DNA of 21,152 nt from a virus, in the IMG/VR virus record IMGVR_UViG_3300030104_002016, positions 1 to 21,152 of that record; one strand, 5' to 3'. How positions within the stretch are numbered: position 1 is the first letter of the stretch; each line of letters starts with the position of its first letter. Positions 1 to 5,012 of this stretch are shown piece after piece. The notes under the pieces are model-generated. The model ran no database searches. It was not told where the DNA came from and saw only the letters and a program-made list of their open reading frames with translations. The position numbers and the translations under genes are program-made.

Positions 1-319
1 TGCTTGCATACCAGCAAGTGCTTTGGGAGCCTGCCATAAAAGAGACAGATTTTGGCTTGTTGCCTACCCCAGTAGCGACAGATTACAAAGGAAGATCAGG
101 GCAGGGGTTTCAAACCAGACATGGAGCCAAAAGAATAGCCGACATCTTAACCCAAATTGGCGACGGTACAAGAGTAAACCCGTGTTGGACAGAGGAAGCG
201 ATGGGCTATCCGATTGGATACACAGAACTAAAGCCCTAGGAAATTCAGTTTGCCCTCAAGTTGCAGCGATACCACTACAAAGGGTTTTAGATTTAGAGAA
301 ACTTACTGTTTCTGCTTAG
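1..319 (+). pseudogene. C-terminal remnant of a DNA (cytosine-5) methyltransferase with two frame switches
   Basis: The window opens inside a gene resembling phage/bacterial cytosine-5 methyltransferases. In the frame starting at base 2, GACHKRDRFWLVA (about 26-64) matches conserved motif VIII (HxRxR-type). At 230-290 the same frame gives ALGNSVCPQVAAIPLQRV, the motif X helix near the C-terminus. Between them the homologous reading is in the +1 frame: LPTPVATDYKG (about 60-92) and VNPCWTEEAMGYPIGYTEL (about 175-232), which are the usual conserved blocks of this family. The homology therefore moves +1 near 56-70 and back near 226-240. The spacer of about 100 residues normally seen between motif VIII and the LPTP block is also missing. 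I read this as a decayed gene with an internal deletion and compensating indels. Sequencing error at two sites is the alternative, but would not explain the missing spacer. The 5' part lies outside the window. Confidence 0.72.
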
Positions 320-324
320 ACATA

Positions 325-340
325 GTTGACAAGGGTCAAC
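325..340. promoter_or_regulatory. Operator-like perfect dyad over the P1 -35 box
   Basis: GTTGAC-AAGG-GTCAAC is a perfect 6-bp inverted repeat with a 4-bp spacer. It covers the whole P1 -35 hexamer, so a bound protein would block RNA polymerase. The half-site in the extended form AGGGTTGAC recurs at 1041-1049 (containing part of the P2 -35 box) and 2163-2171. That suggests one regulator acting on the left region. No candidate repressor gene was recognised in the window. Confidence 0.5.
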
Positions 341-354
341 CCTAGATATATATT
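326..354 (+). promoter_or_regulatory. Near-consensus sigma70 promoter (P1)
   Basis: The -35 box TTGACA (326-331) is a perfect consensus. A 17-bp spacer separates it from -10 box TATATT (349-354), one mismatch from TATAAT. It lies in the gap between the methyltransferase remnant and the small gene at 392, which it should drive with a leader of about 30 nt. Confidence 0.8.
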
Positions 355-391
355 AAAGAAGTCGAGAGACATCCAATTTAAAGAGTTTTAA

Positions 392-571
392 ATGACTTCT
401 TCTTCACTTTCTCAAATGCCATATCATCCTCTACTTAAAGAGGCGAAGCAAATGAGAGAAAGCTTAAACCAGACAAAAGGATTACAAGCCAAGTTAAACC
501 GCCAAGAAAAAATAACTACATTTTTGTTTTACGCCTTCGCGATTTCTCTTTCAGCCGCCTTTATCTTTTAA
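392..571 (+). CDS. Small tail-anchored membrane protein, 59 aa
   Basis: This short reading frame starts at ATG 392, preceded by a plausible ribosome binding site AAAGAG at 380-385, and ends at TAA 569-571. The first 40 residues are polar and helical, with many Lys, Glu and Gln (KEAKQMRESLNQTKG). The last 18 or so (FLFYAFAISLSAAFIF) form one hydrophobic membrane segment running to the C-terminus. The expected topology is a cytoplasmic helix with a C-terminal membrane anchor. It is bracketed by promoter P1 and an intrinsic terminator at 580-603, so it is probably a single-gene transcript made at high level. Function is unknown. A role in lysis or in modifying the host membrane would fit its shape but is inference. 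Confidence 0.65.
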   Translation: MTSSSLSQMPYHPLLKEAKQMRESLNQTKGLQAKLNRQEKITTFLFYAFAISLSAAFIF

Positions 572-579
572 CCACCGCG

Positions 580-603
580 CCCCCTTTCTCTAGGGGGTTT
601 TTT
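580..603 (+). terminator. Intrinsic terminator after the 59-aa gene
   Basis: Stem CCCCCT/AGGGGG (580-585 with 592-597), 6-nt loop, then six T (598-603). It ends 20 nt before the next start codon at 624, so the next gene needs read-through or an undetected promoter. Confidence 0.8.
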
Positions 604-623
604 ATTCCTTCGCTTTTAAAACA

Positions 624-920
624 ATGGAAAAATCACTAAAGACCGTTGTAATGCCTGACGGTTCATCAACTCAAATTATTTCTTCTAAAGACTTTACTCA
701 CGCAGTCATTTTCTACAATCCTTTTTATGACGGATGGACTGTTAAGAGATGGGAAGAATCAAGAGAATTAGCCGAGGACACCTACAGAAAACAGAAAGAT
801 AAAAAAATGAAAGAGTTTGGCGTTGATAAATACAATTTCAAGGAAGAAGATGATTTTATGAATAAACATGAAAAAGAACTCTACGAAATAGTAGAAACTA
901 ATCTTTGCCCATTTAGGTAA
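624..920 (+). CDS. Hypothetical protein, 98 aa
   Basis: The product is highly charged and soluble. It has a short beta-rich N-terminus (TVVMPDGSSTQIISSKDF) followed by a long Lys/Glu-rich helical half (about residues 45-90), and no signal peptide or membrane segment. I do not recognise the family. There is no clear Shine-Dalgarno sequence before ATG 624, and the terminator at 580-603 sits just upstream. Weak expression by read-through from P1, or from an unseen promoter, is therefore likely. The strand and compact spacing match the neighbouring small genes, which suggests an early or accessory gene, but that is inference. It could be an overcalled frame, though its length and composition argue for a real gene. 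Confidence 0.6.
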   Translation: MEKSLKTVVMPDGSSTQIISSKDFTHAVIFYNPFYDGWTVKRWEESRELAEDTYRKQKDKKMKEFGVDKYNFKEEDDFMNKHEKELYEIVETNLCPFR

Positions 921-929
921 TTAACCAAC

Positions 930-1005
930 GTCGGGGAGCCTGCAATACAACACCCGCTGCAACGGGAAATACAAGGGACGTAATTGGCGTTATCCATCCC
1001 CCGAC
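930..1005 (+). other. Candidate structured RNA element
   Basis: A perfect 7-bp pairing GTCGGGG (930-936) with CCCCGAC (999-1005) closes a 76-nt segment. Inside is a second hairpin, CCCG-6 nt-CGGG (953-966). The stretch is GC-richer than its AT-rich surroundings, has no supported gene, and sits 40 nt before promoter P2. I compared it by eye with tRNA, glnA, SAM, TPP and cobalamin architectures and it matches none. It could be a small phage RNA or a 3' UTR element of the 624-920 gene. There is no T-tract, so it is not an intrinsic terminator. Confidence 0.35.
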
Positions 1006-1027
1006 ATTTAATTATTAAATTATATTA

Positions 1028-1044
1028 ATACGCCTAAACAAGGG
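1028..1044 (-). promoter_or_regulatory. Recurrent intergenic motif, copy A (weak)
   Basis: Read on the minus strand, this ends in TTTAGGCGTAT, identical over 11 nt to copy D at 10030-10040. It matches about 10 of 17 positions of the consensus TTACTATGCARRCGTAT. It lies directly upstream of the P2 -35 box and partly overlaps its AGGGTTGAC element. Confidence 0.3.
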
Positions 1045-1073
1045 TTGACCTTTTGGGAATAATTTACTATTAT
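1045..1073 (+). promoter_or_regulatory. sigma70-like promoter (P2)
   Basis: TTGACC (1045-1050), 17-bp spacer, TATTAT (1068-1073). The -35 box lies in AGGGTTGACC, the half-site of the dyad at P1. The start codon of the next gene is at 1104, giving a leader of about 25 nt that contains a good ribosome binding site. Confidence 0.7.
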
Positions 1074-1103
1074 AAAGAAGTAAACAAAGAGGAGACTCTT
1101 CCA

Positions 1104-1355
1104 ATGCAAATTACTAAGCCTTCTGAAACTCTAACTGGATACACTTTCAATATCTCAGCAAAGCAAAGTTTCACAGTATGTGTTAGCAACGGTGAATTTC
1201 CTTATTGCTCAATGTCTACAAAGACAATAGGCGCTCGCAACCTTCCTTTTCAAAAAGTATTTCACGGCGAGGACTGCTTAATTCAAGCCCTAGAGTCATA
1301 CAAAAGAGCAACAATTAAAAAGGCAATCCGCCAAGTAATCTCAAACCAAGCTTAA
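1104..1355 (+). CDS. Hypothetical protein, 83 aa
   Basis: I chose ATG 1104, preceded by AAGAGGAG (1087-1094) at good spacing. An earlier TTG at 1053 overlaps promoter P2 and is unlikely. The product begins MQITKPSETLTGYTFNIS and carries three Cys (C26, C35, C58). It has a beta-rich N-terminal half and a basic helical C-terminus (SYKRATIKKAIRQVI). No signal peptide or membrane segment is seen and the family is not recognised. It has its own promoter and terminator, so it is a single-gene unit, probably expressed early under the same regulator as the gene at 392 because both promoters share the GGGTTGAC element. The regulatory link is inference. Confidence 0.7.
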   Translation: MQITKPSETLTGYTFNISAKQSFTVCVSNGEFPYCSMSTKTIGARNLPFQKVFHGEDCLIQALESYKRATIKKAIRQVISNQA

Positions 1356-1360
1356 ACACC

Positions 1361-1385
1361 GAGGGCCGCAAGGCTCTTTTTTTTT
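1361..1385 (+). terminator. Strong intrinsic terminator
   Basis: GAGGGCC-GCAA-GGCTCTT: a GNRA-type tetraloop on a 7-bp stem (with G-U pairs), followed by an unbroken T run to 1385. It starts a few bases after the stop codon of the 83-aa gene. Confidence 0.85.
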
Positions 1386-1405
1386 GCCTGCAATTATTTA
1401 TAAAC

Positions 1406-1433
1406 AAAAAATAACCCCGTGAACAAGGCGGGG
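1406..1433 (-). terminator. Minus-strand intrinsic terminator
   Basis: On the minus strand, CCCCG (1433-1429), a 9-nt loop and CGGGG (1419-1415) are followed by TTATTTTTT (1414-1406). It would stop leftward transcripts from the two-gene operon starting at 2175. On the plus strand the same hairpin lacks a T-tract. Confidence 0.5.
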
Positions 1434-1467
1434 CCGGTGATGGGAATTAATAAAAAGATAGCTTTAA

Positions 1468-1492
1468 TATAATTACTATGCAAGCGTATTAA
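1468..1492 (+). promoter_or_regulatory. -10 box TATAAT and recurrent motif copy B
   Basis: A perfect TATAAT lies at 1468-1473 with no recognisable -35 box at normal spacing, which suggests an activator-dependent promoter. Overlapping it is TTACTATGCAAGCGTATTAA (1473-1492), 5 nt before the ATG at 1498. This copy and copy C (2206-2222) agree at 15 of 17 bases and define the consensus TTACTATGCARRCGTAT. Confidence 0.55.
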
Positions 1493-1497
1493 GACTT

Positions 1498-1692
1498 ATG
1501 AGACACTTATTGGACTTATTAGGGAAGCCGTTTGTTTATAGATCCCCGACAAATAAAATTGAAAGTTGGCGACGTATGGCAATGTTTTTATCTTCTAAGA
1601 AATTAAGAGAATTAACAGGCTATAAAGCTCATCACAGCAAAGCAGTAATTTTAAGTAGATATATCAATGAAGAAATGTCGCATTTTAAGTAG
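1498..1692 (+). CDS. Hypothetical small basic protein, 64 aa
   Basis: A short, basic, helical protein with no membrane segment or signal peptide. It has clusters of Lys, Arg and His (RSPTNKIESWRRMAMF and SSKKLRELTGYKAHHSK). I do not recognise it. The high positive charge would suit nucleic-acid binding, but no helix-turn-helix or zinc motif is evident. There is no good Shine-Dalgarno sequence before ATG 1498. The start is supported by the -10 box and recurrent motif immediately upstream, and by the intrinsic terminator at 1757-1790 downstream, which make it a self-contained unit. Confidence 0.6.
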   Translation: MRHLLDLLGKPFVYRSPTNKIESWRRMAMFLSSKKLRELTGYKAHHSKAVILSRYINEEMSHFK

Positions 1693-1756
1693 AATAAATT
1701 TGCCCTTTGTTTTTTGCCTAGTTTAATTATCTAACTATTGAGTACGGGAAGACATA

Positions 1757-1790
1757 CCTCTTAACGGTCACACACGTTAGGGGGTTTTTT
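1757..1790 (+). terminator. Intrinsic terminator
   Basis: CCTCTTAACG (1757-1766) pairs with CGTTAGGGGG (1775-1784) around an 8-nt loop, with some G-U pairs, and is followed by six T (1785-1790). It ends the 64-aa gene's transcript and also separates it from the convergent minus-strand pair ending at 1796. Confidence 0.8.
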
Positions 1791-1795
1791 CTTGT

Positions 1796-1975
1796 CTACC
1801 TATTACGCCAATTCCTGTTTCTGGCGGGTTCTGACCGCGCTTGCTCCCGTTCTATAGCATTAAGTCTATGGAAGATTTCTCTAATATCTGACTGGCGTTT
1901 AGAGGATCTATTGGCTAAGACCATCAACAGGGCGCTAACCATTGCACCAATTAACGCGGCATATATTTCTGTCAT
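1796..1975 (-). CDS. Small N-terminally anchored membrane protein, 59 aa
   Basis: The frame starts at ATG 1975-1973, sharing an ATGA overlap with the stop of the gene upstream, and ends at TAG 1798-1796. Residues 5-21 (YAALIGAMVSALLMVLA) form one membrane segment at the N-terminus. The remaining 38 residues are strongly charged and helical (SSKRQSDIREIFHRLNAIER) and end in an Arg/Asn-rich tail. The expected topology is one N-terminal anchor with a cytoplasmic amphipathic tail. The tight coupling with the 67-aa gene points to joint expression. Small phage proteins of this shape include holins and antiholins, and a probable holin-like gene lies just across the divergent region at 2233, so a lysis role is plausible but unproven. 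Confidence 0.65.
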   Translation of the reverse strand: MTEIYAALIGAMVSALLMVLANRSSKRQSDIREIFHRLNAIEREQARSEPARNRNWRNR

Positions 1976-2175
1976 TGCTCACACAATAACTTGTTCCATT
2001 TATCAGTAATTTCTCTTTCTTTATTTATTCTGTTTCTTATTTGTATTTCTACGCCTAAACCTGTAAACGTATTTGCGTGAGGATGTGCCGGGTTGTCACG
2101 CCCATCTAAAAAATATAATTTCTCCATTAATTCAGTACGGGCTGCGTTTTCCCAAATTGATAAGGGTTGACTCAT
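1972..2175 (-). CDS. Hypothetical protein, 67 aa
   Basis: I set the start at ATG 2175-2173, which gives MSQPLSIWENAARTELMEK. A GTG and a TTG lie a few codons upstream in frame and cannot be excluded. The protein is soluble and helical at both ends, with a central motif LDGRDNPAHPHANTFTGLG (about residues 23-41). That motif has the look of a small conserved phage protein, but I cannot name it. The stop overlaps the start of the next gene (ATGA), so the two form a coupled minus-strand operon. Its first codons contain an AGGGTTGAC element (2163-2171), the half-site seen at P1 and P2, so it may be under the same regulator. Confidence 0.6.
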   Translation of the reverse strand: MSQPLSIWENAARTELMEKLYFLDGRDNPAHPHANTFTGLGVEIQIRNRINKEREITDKWNKLLCEQ

Positions 2176-2205
2176 TCTCACAAACAATTAGCTTTAGTAT
2201 GTTAT

Positions 2206-2222
2206 ATACGTCTGCATAGTAA
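2206..2222 (-). promoter_or_regulatory. Recurrent intergenic motif, copy C
   Basis: Minus-strand TTACTATGCAGACGTAT, followed by ATAAC to give TATAAC as a possible -10 box (2207-2202). It lies in the 57-bp divergent gap between the genes starting at 2175 (minus) and 2233 (plus). It matches copy B at 15 of 17 bases. Confidence 0.5.
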
Positions 2223-2232
2223 GTAAAGGCTT

Positions 2233-2640
2233 ATGACTGACAACAAACAAAAGAGTCAACAAATAGATGTAAATAATGATGACGATGACATGCCTGAATA
2301 TCAGGATATGATCTTATTTTATTTATCAAATGGGGTCAAAACACTTGTTTTGATTTGGAGTCTCAGTATTCTTAGCTTGGCGTACATTTCTTTTCCACCA
2401 GTAATTAAAATAGGAAATATAGAATTTGAGATGCCTGATCAACGACCTGATACCAGTTTTGCGAGCGCGATGCTAGGAACGGTCTTGACAAGTTATGGGC
2501 TGAATGTGTCGAAGGGTGCAACGGCTAAAAAGAAAAATGGCGAAGGCGGCGGAGGCAATACACATACAATATTTGTAAAATATCCACCAACAGAAGTACA
2601 AGTCGTAACTAAAAAACCTGATTCACCTAAAAACGCATGA
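2233..2640 (+). CDS. Holin-like membrane protein, 135 aa
   Basis: The N-terminus is polar with an acidic run (DDDDMPEYQ, residues 16-24). A clear membrane segment follows at 36-55 (KTLVLIWSLSILSLAYISF), then a second amphipathic hydrophobic stretch at 75-92 (SFASAMLGTVLTSYGLNV). After that comes a Lys/Gly-rich soluble tail. Two closely spaced membrane segments and a basic tail after the second resemble small phage holins, but there is no diagnostic signature and no endolysin is seen next to it. ATG 2233 has a TAAAGG at short spacing. The stop overlaps the next start (ATGA at 2637-2640), so it opens the plus-strand operon of secreted proteins. It may instead be a membrane partner of those proteins. 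Confidence 0.7.
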   Translation: MTDNKQKSQQIDVNNDDDDMPEYQDMILFYLSNGVKTLVLIWSLSILSLAYISFPPVIKIGNIEFEMPDQRPDTSFASAMLGTVLTSYGLNVSKGATAKKKNGEGGGGNTHTIFVKYPPTEVQVVTKKPDSPKNA

Positions 2641-3140
2641 AACGACTACTGATCCCATTTGTTTTTCTATTGGCTTCACCTGCTAATGCAGATATTTCAA
2701 TCAAACATACAGCCTCAACAAGCTTAAAAGTTGATGGGGCGGCTGTCCATGCGATTAGAGTTCCGTCAACTTATGCTGTCTCGGGGAACAACATGAAAGT
2801 CACCACAGGTGAACACTTTGGAAAATTGACAGCACCAACAGCCACCGCAGCAGCAATTCTTGATGTTGGAGCTATGGAGGTTAATGTTGTAAGCAGTGCC
2901 TTTTCGTACGAAGAATCGTATATTCAAGGTGATGCGATTCCAGCCATAGGATCAGGCGTTGATGTCTCCGCCGGAGTGGTTCCAGACATGCCGGCTTTTG
3001 GAAATCTTGTAGTAACCTCCGGGGGTGTAGCTGGAAATTTACAAGGGACTGTCCTAAGCTCTGGTTTAACCACCGTTCAGGCAGGTGGGGCGGGGACAAC
3101 TGGGGTCGCACAATATAGCTCAGAAATTACCGTAAAATGA
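2637..3140 (+). CDS. Secreted cyanophage-type hypothetical protein, 167 aa
   Basis: Residues 1-19 are a textbook signal peptide (MKRLL, hydrophobic core, SPANA cleavage site). The mature part is Gly/Ala/Ser/Thr/Val-rich and looks all-beta. It has YAVSGNNM at 46-53, AFSYEESY at 88-95 and a Gly-rich C-terminal stretch (TTVQAGGAGTTGVAQYS) ending in EITVK. From memory, T4-like cyanomyoviruses carry a conserved hypothetical with the same layout (signal peptide, Gly-rich GGVAGNLQGT and AGGAGTT blocks, SEITV end). That recollection needs a search to confirm. It shares the YxVSGxN and AFSxxES blocks with the next gene, suggesting paralogy. It is coupled to the upstream gene by an ATGA overlap. Export by the host Sec pathway is predicted; function is unknown. 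Confidence 0.8.
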   Translation: MKRLLIPFVFLLASPANADISIKHTASTSLKVDGAAVHAIRVPSTYAVSGNNMKVTTGEHFGKLTAPTATAAAILDVGAMEVNVVSSAFSYEESYIQGDAIPAIGSGVDVSAGVVPDMPAFGNLVVTSGGVAGNLQGTVLSSGLTTVQAGGAGTTGVAQYSSEITVK

Positions 3141-3146
3141 TTCTTA

Positions 3147-3593
3147 ATGAGGAAAATCTATAAATTATTGTTGTTTATATCCTTTGTAGGTACTAGCGTT
3201 TCTGCTGTTCCCGTCGTCCCAACATTTTCTACGGGAACGCTAAATTCACGCCAAGAAACTAAAACTGTTGTTTCGGAAACAATAACAAGTGTAGATTTTT
3301 CTGGCTCACAATATGTGGTTTCAGGTCACAATATAGAACCTTTAAATAATAATAATGTTATCTCTCCTCGACTTGTAGAAAGCACACCTCAAACTGTTGA
3401 TAACATCAACTTCACATGGACATCAGTAGATGTAACCCCCGCAAACAAACCAGATTGGAAAATAACAAATCCTGGACAAGCTTTTTCATTCACGGAAAGC
3501 CTTCAAAATTCCGGGCTTTCAAATATAACAACAATAAACAGAATAACCACAACAGAATCCTTAGTAGAATCGGTATCTGTCTTTACTCAATAA
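3147..3593 (+). CDS. Secreted cyanophage-type hypothetical protein, 148 aa
   Basis: The signal peptide covers residues 1-20 (MRKIYK, LLLFISFVGTSVS, cleavage after SVSA), so the mature protein starts VPVVPTFSTG. The mature chain is Ser/Thr/Asn/Val-rich and probably beta-structured, with no Cys. It contains YVVSGHNI (56-63) and AFSFTESL (112-119), both shared with the preceding protein, and ends TTTESLVESVSVFTQ. From memory, it resembles a second member of a conserved cyanomyovirus set (PVVPxFxxGxxxSxxET start, SVFTQ end). It starts 6 nt after the upstream stop without a visible Shine-Dalgarno sequence. The next gene's signal peptide begins inside its last codons, so all three secreted proteins are probably made from one message. 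Confidence 0.8.
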   Translation: MRKIYKLLLFISFVGTSVSAVPVVPTFSTGTLNSRQETKTVVSETITSVDFSGSQYVVSGHNIEPLNNNNVISPRLVESTPQTVDNINFTWTSVDVTPANKPDWKITNPGQAFSFTESLQNSGLSNITTINRITTTESLVESVSVFTQ

Positions 3594-4258
3594 CACTTAG
3601 TCAGCCAGTCTTTGCTAACTCTACAACTATAGCAAGCCCTTCTGCCACGTCACAGGGGTCAGTGATTAACCAAGGTATTCAGGTACAAAGTGGTAGCTTT
3701 ATGTTTCAAGAATTAGGTGATGGAATCCGTTGTAGTGGAACAACTTTGACTATTAATCCATTCATTTCTAAAGTTAATACTTGGAAAGATCCTTTTGAAC
3801 CAACTTATCTAGAAAATATATATGATGATAGCACTGATGACAACGGTAATCTAATAAATCCAGGTGGAGTTTTGTATCAAAAGCCAATAAGGACAGGACA
3901 AGCGCGTAACAACTTAAGTTTTAATTACGGTGTGACCGCAACTATAGCTGTTCCATTAGATCGCCGTATGGTTAATAACTGCGTGGCCGCGCAAAATAGC
4001 AGGGTTAAATATTTAGAACAAGCTTATAAGGCTAGAAAATTAGACTACTCTTTAAGTCGTTTAAAAATATGTGCTGAGCAATTAAAACTGGGCGTGACCT
4101 ACGCTAAAAACAGCCCAAGCTTTGTGACTTGTTCAGATGTCCGTTTAGTCAATCCTCCTAACACCCTCCCAAATCATAAACATTCTATTTCTTCAAATTC
4201 CTCTGATCCTTTCGCCTTTCAGAAAGGGACTTTACAAGAGGTTTCTTCCCCCGAATAG
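3557..4258 (+). CDS. Secreted Cys-containing cyanophage-type protein; start codon unclear
   Basis: The frame from 3557 encodes an apparent signal peptide (ILSR, IGICLYSITL, SQPVFA with cleavage before NSTTI). No ATG, GTG or TTG is available there: codon 3557 is ATC and the nearest in-frame standard starts are TTG 3455 and ATG 3416. Those would add 34 or 47 residues of unlikely sequence read inside the upstream gene. I annotate from ATC 3557 as the most protein-like start (233 aa). The mature part has four Cys (RCSG, NNCV, KICA, VTCS) that could form two disulfides. It also has a KDPFEPTY block, a QKPIRTG block, a helical middle, and a C-terminal PPNTLPNHKHS motif. From memory, this matches the third member of the cyanomyovirus secreted set. 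The end overlaps the convergent gene by 74 nt. Confidence 0.7.
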   Translation: MLSRIGICLYSITLSQPVFANSTTIASPSATSQGSVINQGIQVQSGSFMFQELGDGIRCSGTTLTINPFISKVNTWKDPFEPTYLENIYDDSTDDNGNLINPGGVLYQKPIRTGQARNNLSFNYGVTATIAVPLDRRMVNNCVAAQNSRVKYLEQAYKARKLDYSLSRLKICAEQLKLGVTYAKNSPSFVTCSDVRLVNPPNTLPNHKHSISSNSSDPFAFQKGTLQEVSSPE

Positions 4259-5012
4259 CAAGCAGCTTTTTTGTTATTTTCTTTGATAAACTTTTAGCTT
4301 GTCCTTTTAATTGTTTTTGGAAAAACTTGGCTAATGGTTGCCCAATTACAGTTACACCAACAACAGAAGTAATAGCAATAGTAGATGTATTTACAATGGT
4401 GCTAGGCGGTGGAGTATATGAATTGATGACGTCAAATAATGCTCGGTCTTGGTAGATCGTTTCACATAAATTACCATTCTTTTCATAACGTAAAACAACC
4501 TTTGTTGAAAACTTACCAACAGCCCCAGGGGGGGGTGAACCAGGCAACGGACAAGGAAGGTCAATAGAAGCATTAGTGTTGATACCTTTTAAATCAACTT
4601 TTGGCAATTCAAGGTTTTTTGCAATGCTGTCTGTTTCTGTGTTTTTATCTTTTTTAGTTTTGTTTGTTGTTGTTCTTTTTTCTGTTTTAGTTTGTTCTTT
4701 TGGTGTTTCTAATTTTGGGACAGGTGGAACAATTTCAGGCTCTTCTTCAACAGATTGAATATTTTCCACGCCAGTCCAATCAACAGCCATGCTTTCCAGT
4801 GTTGGAACATTGCCATCACAAAGGATTAAATTTCCACGTTCGTCATTAGTAACTAAATTTTTATTTTTTAATGTCCTAGCCCGTACACAACCAGGTATCT
4901 GAATTACTGGAAAACCAATGTTGCCAGGTATTTTAGGATTAGGCGTATTAATTATTGATAGATCGATTGAAGCTTGAGGTATTTCTCTAATTGATATATC
5001 TTCTATTTCCAC
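4185..5012 (-). CDS. Membrane-anchored Pro/Lys-rich cyanophage-type protein, 275 aa
   Basis: It starts at GTG 5012-5010, immediately after the in-frame TAA of the upstream gene; the first ATG would be codon 75. Layout: a Pro/Ile-rich N-terminus (IREIPQASIDLSIINTPNP, 8-26), then Cys42 and Cys65. A low-complexity Pro/Glu/Lys/Thr linker follows (about 88-130), reminiscent of TonB-type spacers. Next is a compact domain with DLPCPLPGSPPPGAVG (151-166) and CETIYQD (183-189), one membrane helix (about 205-226, IVNTSTIAITSVVGVTVIG), and a strongly basic tail (230-275). From memory, the CPxP...CETIxQD...TSxVxxxPLAK...KK pattern resembles a conserved cyanomyovirus hypothetical. It probably spans the inner membrane with the linker in the periplasm, but orientation is not certain. 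Confidence 0.75.
   Translation of the reverse strand: MEIEDISIREIPQASIDLSIINTPNPKIPGNIGFPVIQIPGCVRARTLKNKNLVTNDERGNLILCDGNVPTLESMAVDWTGVENIQSVEEEPEIVPPVPKLETPKEQTKTEKRTTTNKTKKDKNTETDSIAKNLELPKVDLKGINTNASIDLPCPLPGSPPPGAVGKFSTKVVLRYEKNGNLCETIYQDRALFDVINSYTPPPSTIVNTSTIAITSVVGVTVIGQPLAKFFQKQLKGQAKSLSKKITKKLLAIRGKKPLVKSLSERRKDQRNLKK

Noticed and set aside
226-240. Programmed frameshift in the methyltransferase
   Set aside because: No X_XXY_YYZ heptamer in the proper phase at the second switch, and a missing conserved spacer makes gene decay the better reading.
930-1005. tRNA or known riboswitch
   Set aside because: The 7-bp closing stem resembles an acceptor stem, but there is no anticodon-like 7-nt loop, no D-arm or T-arm consensus, and no match to glnA, SAM, TPP or cobalamin signatures.
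2167-2200. TTGACT as a third sigma70 promoter upstream of the 2233 gene
   Set aside because: No -10 box at 16-18 nt; the nearest TAGTAT is 22 nt away. Kept only as a regulator half-site.
4576-4758. 60-codon very hydrophobic plus-strand frame
   Set aside because: It is the complement of the Lys/Glu/Thr-rich linker of the 275-aa gene. AAA/GAA-rich coding gives TTT-rich, falsely membrane-like antisense frames.
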